Origin: Blasia pusilla
Taxonomy: Eukaryota; Marchantiophyta; Marchantiopsida; Blasiales
DNA length: 64,000 nt
Direction: 5' to 3'
NCBI GenBank assembly: GCA_050084515.1
Contig: CM114275.1
Span: 23,994,001-24,058,000 of the forward strand
The position numbers were made by a program, and so were the translations under genes. Positions 45,118 to 55,900 of the stretch are shown piece by piece. The notes under the pieces are model-generated. The model was not told the DNA's origin. It did no database searches and saw nothing but the letters and a program-made list of their open reading frames with translations. Every line of letters begins with the position of its first letter. The first letter of the stretch is position 1.

Positions 45118-46075
45118 TGTCGCGACCCTCATGACCAAACAAGTGCCAAGCAGAACATCGAAACATTAGCGGGTTCACGCTAAGATGGTTTGCGCGTTGG
45201 AGTTAGCTCAAAGAGGAGACAAGATATGAGACGCGAACGAGGAGTCGCGTTTCAAGTGTTATGGTCGCGACTGAGAAACCTGGACCAAACGTGGAATGAG
45301 ACTTGAAAGAAGTCGAGTCTAGGAAGTGGGTCGCCAAAGGGAAGATCCGGATTTGGAACGCCATTAGCATTTGAGAGTTTTCGACTGTATTTATGGCTAT
45401 AACTTTTAGTGCCAAGATTCGTTTGGAGAAAATAAGGGTGCGTTGGAAAGCTTATGGAGAGCCGGTCCAAACGCACTAAAGATCGCTGCAAACGCATAAG
45501 CAGCGGCCGAGATACGACCCGAAAACGACTGTAAGTGGAGTCGGGTTGAGGGCCACAATGAAGGGCCCGACCCTCTTTTCCCAAAGGGGAGGGGTTATTG
45601 GAGAACCCCAGAAGTACTAGTAAGGGGGAAGGTCTCCGAGAGTGCTTGGAACCCAAACCCCACTTTGGGCGCCGCGGGGCGGCTCAAGGGCATGGAACGG
45701 AACGCGAGTTTGGGGGTTGGGTTGGAAAACCTACACCAAGTCCAGTGAGGCGATTTTAGACATCCCTCAACTCATCCGAGGACGTTGAACAGTTGGGATC
45801 GCTAGGCGCGCAAGTGCCGTTTCAGATCCTTGGACTAACCAGAAAGTCTGTTCCAAGTCTTGAAGGACATGCCATGTGTTGGAAGCTAGGAACTAAGGAA
45901 GGTTGAGCTTGATGAGACGCCGAGTTGAGGACTCGGTGGGTTGGAACGCCGGTTGGCCAAACCCGACTAACGAGAGTGCGTGTTTGGGTGCAGATCGGCG
46001 ATGAGTTTGTGACCTACTGAACGCACGCTTTCGCAACACTAAAGATTGACGTTCAAGGAGAGTAGGGGCGCGACA
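45118..46075. mobile_element. Solo LTR of a long-LTR retrotransposon, with 5-bp target duplication
   Basis: 958 bp beginning TGTCGCGACC and ending GGGGCGCGACA, so the termini are inverted TGTCGCG/CGCGACA as expected of an LTR. It is flanked by identical AGTCA at 45113-45117 and 46076-46080. No internal domain. Related fragments lie at 39730-40296 and 40330-41130. It is probably Ty3/gypsy judging by the TGTCRCGACC-like start, but the parent element is not in the window. Confidence 0.9.
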
Positions 46076-46632
46076 AGTCATGTGTACATTAATATTATAC
46101 TTTTTGGGATTCGCAACACATAACTCTTAGATATGGTATGAGTCCAGATTTTGTAGAATATATTTGGTTATATATGCATATCAAAATTCATACCAAGGAT
46201 ATGAATTGGTTTTTTTTAAGGGTAGGATTACCGAAGTCACTAACATAGAAGAAATACATTTTCCACAAAATTGCATATCATATAAAGTGTTGGAACATAG
46301 ATGACTCCATGTCCTACTTTTTTTTGGCAACGTCTCATGATGGTTTGCAATTTTGTTTTGTGATTATTTAGGATTCTAAGACATTCCGTTTGTCTATGTG
46401 TTTTTGTTTATGTAAAAGAGATTGGATTATTGTGAACCACTGTAGAGAGTTAATGAGATGGATTATATCGTAAAATAGGAAAACATAACATGGATAAATA
46501 AAAATCTCAAAATGGAACCAACTTGTATATACAAACAAGTATTGAAGAAAGAGCGATGCACTTTTTGTGTAACATGATGTACTCGAAGGGTAAGTGAGAG
46601 AAATATCACTTTGTGATTTTTTCTTGGATGAA

Positions 46633-46712
46633 AGGTGTTTGCTTAAGCAACCCCCAAAAGAAATTTTGTGCCTAGGGCAGCCCCACTCCAACCATCTTCA
46701 CTTAAGAGGCCC
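46633..46712 (+). repeat. Left terminal inverted repeat
   Basis: AGGTGTTTGCTTAAGCAACC at the outer end; GGGCAGCCCCACTCCAACC near the middle. The inverted partner is at 51840-51923. Confidence 0.75.
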
Positions 46713-47289
46713 TTTGACTATCTCCAACAGGTAAGGAATTGTGTCCACACTGGCGAAACCGGTTTTAATTTTTTCTCCTAGTGCGTGGTTGTAATAGGTA
46801 GTAGGAGGCAGGAATAACCAATAGCAAATGGCCGGAAAGACAATGACATAGCAAGAAGAGAAACGTGCATCTAAATACATAGATATAATTTTACTTGAGA
46901 CTAGTCTTATGGATGTTTGAGGGATCTGTTCGGGGACCATGTAGGAGACAAAGGTCAATATGTGGAAAAGAGTTAAGGATGGCCACGCATGTAGGATGTT
47001 TCAGAACTTCAATGGAGAGTTGCGGCTAAATACAAAGTGGTTATTTTGGTGGCAACCATTCACGCTATAAATTGTTGCAATGTTTGCTCAACGTGGAGAC
47101 TTTCCGTGTCCAAGTTGAGTATTTTGGACAATGAGAGGTCATCAGAGATGGGATTTCCTCCCACTTGGGTGAATGGTAGGATCGTGCAAGTCATTTTGAA
47201 CAAAGCATATCCTACATGTGCGTTTAGACGGAAAAGGCTCGTGGGAAATTGCAATAGGAAAATTGAGCCATGAGGAAATTGATCATGTA

Positions 47290-47880
47290 TGTGGCGAACA
47301 CGGGTCAGTGACAAAATGGACTTTTTTTTGTGCGTTTAATTGATCATGATGTTGATTAGTACTTACCATAGAACCTTCACAAATTCATTTTTTGGCAAGG
47401 TAATGATGCGCTGATGGGAATGTCTGTTGTTGAATTTGACAAGATAAGTATCAACGAGCAAGTTCTTCATGTTCAGACACAAAACATTGGTCTTTGGATG
47501 TTTGTTGTGGAGCACACACTAGGAGATGGTGAGACCACTGTTCATACAACCACTTGAAACCTCCTCGTGCACAGGAAGTCCTTACCGCTTGTGGTGAATA
47601 TTGGCCGTGATCATCAGACGGGTGATAAAATTCAATTACCATATGTCGAAGTTGCCACTAGTTGTCTTAGAGGACATAATCTTAGTGAAAGTCCGCAAGA
47701 CGATTCACATGTTATTCTCCAGTCTGTCCTACATGAGGCCTAAGGCTTACAAATGAAAATTGAGGACATAGCGGCTAAGGTCCATCTCCTTCATATCAAA
47801 CTCAAAGAAGTTTGCAATGGGCTTGCCTCGTCACAGGCGGCTAATAGTAGCTTGATAATTATCTGAAGGAAGCCCTTTGT
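47290..47880 (+). pseudogene. Unrecognised rightward coding relic inside the TIR element
   Basis: The + strand from about 47405 reads MGMSVVEFDKISINEQVLHV, NIGLWMFVVEHTLGDGE, a stop, SLPLVVNIGRDHQTGDKIQL, YVEVATSCLRGHNLSES and KIEDIAAKVHLLHIKLKEV. It has few stops over about 150 codons. No family recognised; it may belong to the transposon or be a captured fragment. Confidence 0.3.
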
Positions 47881-48210
47881 CACAAACCAAATATTGCATC
47901 TCACCAAGAAGAGTTTCGTGATGTGTGTTGTGTACTCATTTTTGTAATAAAATCACCTCTCATATTTTTTGCTCTATAGGCTCATGCGGCTAAAGCACCC
48001 GTTATTCTGATCTTTGCTATAGACAGAGTGCGCCAAAAGAGACATAGGAATCATATGTGAAATGTTGCTCATTTGATGAAGCACCTATGAATCTTAGGGA
48101 TAATATGCACACATAAACATATATACTCATAATTTTCTCAAAAACGTATATTCAAATGGAGGAAAGTTCACTAAGCTTGTATACAATGATGTTTAGCATG
48201 CGCCATACTA

Positions 48211-48525
48211 TTACCCTGCAAGACTTTCAGCAAGTCTCTTCAATCTCTCTATTTCCTTAAGAGCATTTGCTCGGGCGGATTCCTCGTCTCCTTGTTCTGT
48301 TGAGACTCCTAACATCATAAAGAGTTCAAAGTCAAATACTAAACTCTTGGAAATAGACTCTTTCATGCCGGATACCCTTTCCAATGCCTCCAACCATAAT
48401 GCTGCCAAGTCATAACATGATAGTCCTAGATTTGAGTAGAGCTCCTCCCTCTCACGTATCAAAGTCGTGTGTCTATTTCCAAGAACATCTAAATACTTGT
48501 CTAGTCTAGCCAAGCTTCTTTCCAT
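48211..48525 (-). CDS. Small intact leftward frame, unknown function
   Basis: 104 codons from ATG 48525-48523 to a stop at 48211-48213. The protein is almost entirely predicted-helical by composition: MERSLARLDKYLDVLGNRHT at the N-terminus and ALKEIERLKRLAESLAG at the C-terminus, a likely coiled coil. No catalytic motif. It lies inside the TIR element, downstream of the MULE-like relic on the same strand, so it may be an exon or accessory frame of the transposon. Some transposons carry a second DNA-binding protein, but nothing here proves that. Confidence 0.35.
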   Translation of the reverse strand: MERSLARLDKYLDVLGNRHTTLIREREELYSNLGLSCYDLAALWLEALERVSGMKESISKSLVFDFELFMMLGVSTEQGDEESARANALKEIERLKRLAESLAG

Positions 48526-49279
48526 TCGATCTTTTTTGTCCTCCTAGTAGTGTAGATGCAAGGAATATTATGGTTTCACACCTACATACTCCGTGCCCAG
48601 TTGGAATATCCGCTCATCAAACAACCTTTGGTTCACTTTGTTGTGAGGATGAAGTTGGTAAATTATGGTCTTCCTTGGCATCCTGCACAAGAGACCCCAG
48701 AATAGAGACGAGGAGTATACATTGTCGCAAGTACTGTGGCATTCGAATGGTAACTATAAATAGCCGTAAGGAAAGTGGAAGCACTCTCAACTTACCTCTA
48801 TACCAACCGGCATCTACCTATAAATAGGCCTCGGTACTGTAAATATCATCCGCTGCCCTCTACAAAACATTAACAAAGCTCTACCTACCTGTAAGAACAA
48901 CATGTACTATTGACAAAACACACTTATTTATCTCAACCTTGATGTAGTCAGAATGAAGTAGGTGCTAACCACAAGTAACAACGATAAATAGCGGCCACCA
49001 CATAAATGTGTAAATAGGTGCCACCATAGAAATAGGAGTCCATATTGATTAACAATCTATGCTTTATCCAAGGACCAGCTAAGCACTCTACATAAGCCAA
49101 CAAATAACAAGGTCATGCTTATGCATGTGTGAGAAGCCACACCAATAATGCTCTATGTAAAAAATTGGGCAAAACTACCCTAAGTCACCCTAATAAGATC
49201 AACCTACAGAAAGTCTGATCGCAAGAAGACCGCACCCAAAGCGACATGACCTCTACAGGAACAGAGTAGAAAAAGAAAC

Positions 49280-51240
49280 ACTAGCTTACGAAGGGCTCGT
49301 AGCTGTAAAATGACAAACTAGCCAAGATCTAGAAAGTAACCATAAGCACAAGTCGCATTCGACATAATTAAGACCTAGGAAAATTGTAAATACTTCCCAG
49401 CTCATGGATGACTTTGATGAATTTCTCCATCTCATTGGTTGATGGTTCATGTGAATCTTCTCCACTAAATTTCTCAATGTGTGTGTCCCCATCATTTTCT
49501 CCGCAAGTATCGCAAACTCTCCTTCCGAGTAACTTCTTAGATGGTACATACACTCCTTCAGATCAAGATGGGTCCATGATATTGCCAGGTATTGAACGAT
49601 TTGCTTGATCGCAAGTAACTAACCGCCATTCACAACCATCATTCTCCTCAACCCCTTCTCATGGGTACCAATACTTTTCACTTAGCAATGGTGGTCTTCG
49701 TTTGATATCACCAATATCATCATAATATGAGAAGTAACGACCCTCAATTTGAGTATACCTATCTAGCACAATTGGATGTAATTCCGTTTGCACTTGTTGA
49801 TCATGAGCATAGATGGTGTTTGTATGGTAGAGCCGAGTGACTACTTGTAGAACCTCACATTGCTAACCCCGCATATGAAAGCCCGCTTGTTCTCCTCCAT
49901 TCATCCAATGGTGACAAATCTCTTTACATCTCCGTGCAAGACGGTAAGTGGTTTGTTTCTTGTAAGTTTGGGACATCGCCTTCACTAACCTACCCACATG
50001 AATATTTGGTTGGTTGACCACCATGTCTGCTAATATCATTGCCAACCATTTTGCCTTAGGAGCACGCCTCCTCCATGTGTGAATGTGACTAGGGTGTGCT
50101 TCAAGATACAAACAATTACCTCGCAAAAATCAAAGTTTTTGTGTCGTTGGCAACGCATTCTCCAATCATATCATTGGTCCTTCTCCTTTGGGGTACAAAT
50201 GTACCTAGAAAATTGTCCACATTTTCCATCCATGGCCGCACTTGTTATATGGTTAGCTTCCGCTTCACTACTCTTGTGTCCACGCCTTCTACCCTTCTGC
50301 AAAATTTATTCCGCGCGAACAAATGCTTCAATGAAAGAATTTTTCGAACCTCGAATGGTGGGGCCTTTTATTATGTTGTGGACGCCATGGTGCATTTGTT
50401 CTGTAGGAAACTATGCTAGTATCTTGAAGCACCTGACCTACTCGTCAGACATCTAGGATATGCATGGCTTGAGACCAAAAACTATTTTCCCTCTCTTTAT
50501 CATTGGAATTTTCAGGCACAAGAGGACGAGGAATATGTTTAGCCCCCTATGAGTCATGCACTGGAATCTTGACTGGAATACCTACATTGGTTTTAGCCCC
50601 ATGAGTCTCCTTCACATGCCTAAAAACTCTCCCAGTTCCTTGAATCAAATAAGATGTGAGAACAATGGATTCCACATCTACGTTCCCAACTAATGCACTG
50701 CCCAAATCGGTCTCAACCATCGTCGTTTCAAAGGTGATATCTGCCACTTGTGTCTCATGAATAAGTATTGGGTCGTGTTGAGTTGTCGCACTGAATTTAG
50801 GTGCTCAGTGTGTCTCCCCCAAGCATTTAGCAGCATCTTCTTTAGTTCTCTTGGGTAAATTAGCCGCAACTTGGGTGATCCAATCGATTTTGGTCGCTTG
50901 TTGAGTTTTCTCAAAGGAGGTAGCAGCCACCTTTGCCCCCCCAAGGCATTTAGCCGCCTGCCGACTTCTCTTAGATAATTTAGCTGCATGCTCATGTTGT
51001 AAGGGATTATCCACCTGTGTCATATCCTTAAACACCTCATCACGATATTTGCACTTGGTAGGCGATGTTGACGGTTGGTATTTAGGACATCCTTTCCCTC
51101 ACATCTTTGCACCATATCTACATGTCCACACTCTATACCATTTCATGGTCTGTGCACAGTGCTTTGCTATGGAATTCAGTGAGCACCAATAGTCGAGAGC
51201 AAACTTGAACTCATCAAAGTTGATGAAGACTTCATTCAAT
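49280..51240 (-). pseudogene. MULE-like transposase relic
   Basis: The minus strand from about 51240 reads LNEVFINFDEFKFALDYWC, HCAQTMKWYRVWTCRYGAKM, a stop and GKGCPKYQPSTSPTK. This is a Cys-containing N-terminal region like the zinc-finger domain of plant Mutator-like transposases. An acidic/variable region follows (50550-51035). Then comes SHIHTWRRRAPKAKWLAMI, QPNIHVGRLVKAMSQTYKK and RLARRCKEICHHWMNGGEQ at about 49870-50080, a typical MULE post-zinc-finger segment. The DDE core is not recognisable. Stops and frameshifts throughout. The C-terminal part near 49286-49553 (VCDTCGENDGDTHIEK) is uncertain. Confidence 0.5.
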
Positions 51241-51839
51241 CGAATGCAAGCAGCTTGCCTCTGGACTGAATAACATTTGAGACAACCAAAAAAGTCAGCG
51301 AAAACGTTAGAAAGTGTGGAGAATGGCGGCTATTTGAAAGCTTTTAAATACCAACATTTAGCCATAGTCAACGTTCAAAGGACATACACTCAAATTTTAC
51401 CTTCTTCCAATGTGAAATCCTGCAGATTGGGCTCATTCTTTAACGCGGAGGCTTTCCATAACTCAAACGCAACCGTGTTATGTGTTGATAATGGAGAGGG
51501 CCCATACGCACCACACTTCTTTTTCGTGTAGTTGGTCACCGATGATTATGTCATTCTCATCCAAGGGATAATGCTGCTTGCTCAAATCACGAGCATCTAT
51601 GACAAGCACATCCTTCCCTTTGCGTAACTCACGACCATCCATTTGGAGGCCTACAACCTCACCAATACTACAATGAACACTGCCTGGGAATAATCGTCAT
51701 TCATAAGACCAAAGAATACCTCATGCGCAAGATATGTGTTGTCAACAAGGCGTACCACGTCACCCACATACAAGAACATGGGAATACCAACATACAAGAA
51801 CATCGGGTGTGATCGGCTGCAAATCCTACGTGGCACGTA

Positions 51840-51923
51840 TAAGGTGCCTCTTGAGCAAAAATACTTGGAGTGGGGCTGCCCGGGGAACAAAAGTTCCGTT
51901 AGGCACCTCTTAAGCGAATACCT
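51840..51923 (-). repeat. Right terminal inverted repeat
   Basis: The reverse complement starts AGGTATTCGCTTAAGAGG and contains GGGCAGCCCCACTCCAAG. Partner of 46633-46712. Confidence 0.75.
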
Positions 51924-52974
51924 CGAGTACTTGCATTAGATTAGATAGTCATTCATGAGGGATGGATGTGGACGACTATCTTGCATCAACACGTACGTTG
52001 GTGCCATACACTCTCTTATTGCGTGAAAGGAACTGGAGAATAGGCCTCCATTTTTCTCCAAAGAAGTCTTGTCCGGATATTTTGTGAGTGTGAGAAACAC
52101 TCCTCGTCGACAATAGATTAGATATGACCTTTCACAACGGGAGACAAGATATTTGGGTCCTCACTATGGAAAATACATAATAAAATTGAAAACTCTAAAC
52201 TAGAAACCAATAAAAATGAGAGAATGGGCGCCAAACCATAGCACTGGAAGGAGCAGGATCATATAACAACTTCGTAACGGGAGCGCCTCCGTTAGGCCCG
52301 AACTAGTTAGCCTGGTTCGGGCTTCACACGCACTCCGCGACGCCTCGTAGCGCAGCTCTCCGAAGAGAGGAGAAGAGGAGAGGTGAGGAGACGAGACGAG
52401 ACGAGACGACGAGGGAAGAGACGAGTGAGTGAATAGGAGAGGGGAGGAGAGGAAGAAGAGAGGGGAGAGGCGAGAGGGAGAGAGACTCGTCAAAACCTGA
52501 GGAGGCGATCAGTGCAGTTCTAAACCCTTGATTGGTTTGAGGATCGTCAGAGGGCACGAGAAATCTCGTCGGTCGGGACAGCGCGGGCATGCGGCAATTG
52601 GTAAATAAAAGACGGCGTCAGAATTTTGTTCGGCGATCGGCTGGTGCTAGTCATACGGCGAAAGAATAATGTGAACCACCTGTAGGTCAATCGAAGAATC
52701 GATAAATTGTGCTATTGTGAATGTAGTAAAGGCAGGCCCGGGTGCGTCCATTTCCTTGATAATCTGGACGACTACCAAAATCTGGCACTCAATGGATCTG
52801 ATTTGCAAAGAAGAGAAGCTGGAATACTGAGGTGAGGAGCTTGAATGGGGAGGGCGCCTTGACAAGGGATCATTTAGGGTACTTCGCAACAGAGCGTGTG
52901 TCTTACACCGTCGAGAAACTTGAGGATTAACTTGAAGTAAAGCGAAAGGCCGGAGTCAGAGCCCGCTCGCCAAA
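51924..52974. promoter_or_regulatory. CAND1 upstream region with GA-rich tract
   Basis: No gene. It holds the presumed CAND1 promoter and 5' leader. A purine tract of GAGAGGAGAAG and GAGACGAGAC motifs spans about 52361-52488, typical of GA/CT-rich plant 5' leaders or promoters. No convincing TATA box was identified, and the transcription start is unknown. Confidence 0.45.
52361..52488. repeat. GA-rich low-complexity tract
   Basis: Almost pure purine for about 128 bp, with reiterated GACGAGACGAGAC and GGGGAGGAGAGG-like motifs, about 490 bp upstream of the CAND1 start codon. Confidence 0.85.
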
Positions 52975-55900
52975 ATGGCGAGTTTGGCAGTTGGTCTCAT
53001 TCTTGAAAAGGTATGTGGAAGCAATGTCTGCGTTCTACTCTGTTTGTTGCCCTCCGGCTCAATCTTGGAAAGGAATTTTCGGACGAATCCATGCAGTGAA
53101 ATTGGTTCAGGTGTTGTGCAGTGCGGGCATGCGCCTGTGCGTTCACTTTATCTATCATTTATGACAACGTTGGAGCCTGGTAACAGACATAATGATTGGT
53201 TACTGGAATTCCTGCTTGGAATTGCTTTTGAATTTAGGTGTAGTGAAAGTGCTTTGAATTTGAGTAAACGTCGTGCTGTACAGATTGCCTCGAAGGATAA
53301 GGACTTCAGGTACATGGCTACTTCGGATCTTCTGAACGAGCTGCAGAAAGAAGGTTTCAGAGCAGATGCAGACATTGAGCGGAAGGTGTCGCAGATAGTT
53401 CTTCAGCAGCTGGATGACGCGTCTGGTGACATATCGGGACTCGCTGTGAAGTGGTATTTTCACTCTATGCCGAATTTCCCAGGATATACAGCTGAATCGA
53501 ATTTGACTGCTTACCAGTAAATGGTCTTAACTGCATTTACAGCTTGAAGAGCACACTGTTTGTTCAATTGAAAGAGAAGCTAGAAAGTTACCTCGACTAC
53601 TGTTTTCTCAGGTGGTGAGGTCAAAGCTACAGAGTGTTATGGGATTTTTACATGTATTGGTGGTTGCCATCCATATTTCGATTCAATACTGAAAGCACAC
53701 GAACCTTGTGAAATAAATGTCTTTTCTCTGGAGCAGTATTTGCTGGCCAAGTACTGGTTGTGAAGCTAGAAGCCTATCGCCTTACAGGCGATAGGCTTCT
53801 AGCTTACTTAAGATGAATTACTGAGGTCTGTTCATACAAGATCAAATGAGCTCATATTAGCTTGATGATAGCTCTAGTTGTTGTTAATTTTTTGAATGGA
53901 GTTTCTCATTAATAATCAAGTGCCAAGTTGATCAAAGAATGGTGTGAGAAAGTTCTAGAGGCCTTTACGGACGTTGGAAAATTCATAAAGCTTTGTGTGG
54001 ATGGTATATGTGATTTTTAGCTTTGAGCTTGATGTTGAATATAACTAATGAAGGGATGGTGCTTTTGTGCCGTCGATGGATTTGAGAGCTATTTTGATAT
54101 AATCTAACAAGCCTTGAGGCAAGAGATTGAAAGGCAGTGTTGCTGTCTCTATGTTTTGCAGCCTAGCACCACTTGTAAAGAAGGTCAATGAGAACAGGGT
54201 AGTTGATATTGCCGAAGCACTATGCAATCGATTGCTGACAGGCAAAGAACAACAGCGGGATATTGCAAGCATAGCACTGAAGACAGTGGTGGCTGAAATC
54301 TCCAGTGGCTCTTGTGCACAGTTTGTTGTTGTCTCATTGACTCCTAATCTTATCAAAGGCATCACGCCACAGGTTAGTCCCCAGTATGTAGGGTTTACTG
54401 ACAGTGCAGCACCAATGCTTCAGTCCAGTGACAATTCAAGGTAATTTCCATCGTATCAGTGCTTCTCTCACATAGTTTAAATTAAAATAGAAGTGTACTT
54501 GTTCAGTGATGGAGACACTCATGTGTCTGCACTACTTGATATGTTGAGTGAATTGTTACTTATGTTCAGGACACAAGTACAGAAGTGAAAAGCGAGTGTC
54601 TTGACATCTTGTGTGATGTGCTTCACCGTTTTGGAGGTCTCATGACTCCTGATCATGAGAAGCTCCTCAACGCGTTACTCGTTCAACTGAATCTCCAGCG
54701 CGCAGGATTGCGAAAGCGAGCTATTCAATGTCTTGGTATGTTGTAAGCAGAAATACATGTATTAGAATTTGTTGTTGCTTAATGGACCAGGATTTTTTTT
54801 TCATATAGTCAAGCCACCACCGTACGATGTGTGGTCATTTCAATACACAGGGTATGTTCTTAATCCTTCCGAATTAGTAAGATTGGATTTGTGAACCCCC
54901 TTGCAGCAACCCTAGCTGCTAGTATGTCGGATGATCTTTTGGCGAGAGCAACTATCAGTGTTGTACAAATTTTGAAGAACAAAGATGTTAAGCCAGACAT
55001 GACTCGTACCAACATTCAAATGATCGGAGCTTTCTGGTACGTGACAGCACCATTTGTGTGCGCTGAGCATAAGCTATTTACAACCTTGGGATTTTAGACG
55101 ATCTTATGGGTTTTAACTAGTGATCATTATATTCCTGAGATCAGTTAGTTGGAAATCTGATGTTTTTTCATTTCCTGCAGCCGTGCAGTTGGCTATCGAT
55201 TCGGCCCCCACTTGAATGAGGTGGTTCCTCTTCTCATCAGTTATTGTGAGAATGCCTCTGAAAATGATGACGAGCTGAGAGAAAACAGTCTACAGGTATA
55301 GGACATGTCAACCATGTACTTTGCAGTCTCTCACTCATTTGCCATGTTCACTGCATTGGACGTGATCTTGTGGTTAATATGGATGTGGAATTCAAGTTAT
55401 CACTACCTCATCACTGAGCTGCTAGTAGGGGTTCTGATTCTGGTTATGGTCCACAAGTAACATGGTATTCCAAAAATTGTTGACGGATCCTTCTTGGTTT
55501 GGTTTGGTTGTTTCGTGCTCCCAGGCTCTAGAAAGTTTTGTGCTGCGTTGCCCTCGTGATGTCTCTGAACATACGGGCACTATTTTGAACCTTGCTCTGA
55601 ACTATCTAAGCTATGATCCGAATTTCACTGATGATATGGATGAGGATTTGGATGAGGACATGGATGGGGAGGAAGAAGAGGACGAGTGAGTACACACTCA
55701 TTGATTATCTGTCCCACGTTCTTTCGAACTGCTTTTGTGAATGTTCTTTGCAGAATCATGAAACTAAATCTATTTTTTCTTGAGCATAAATTAGTTCCAG
55801 AAAGATGGCCAGTCGGTTACGTGATTATTGATAAATGTCCTGGTTTTTGAAGAGAGAGTGCTGACGAGTACAGTGATGATGAGGATGTGAGTTGGAAAGT

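Larger units (their letters stand above)
46633..51923. mobile_element. Candidate DNA transposon with terminal inverted repeats (about 5.3 kb)
   Basis: The left end (46633-46712) and right end (51840-51923) are inverted copies of about 80 bp. Reading inwards both start AGGTRTTYGCTTAAG and share GGGCAGCCCCACTCCAA and a CTYAAGAGGC-type inner end. The interior carries a leftward MULE-like relic (49280-51240), a small intact leftward frame (48211-48525) and a rightward relic (47290-47880). No target duplication could be seen. Terminal repeats shorter than typical MULEs make the superfamily uncertain. Confidence 0.65.
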
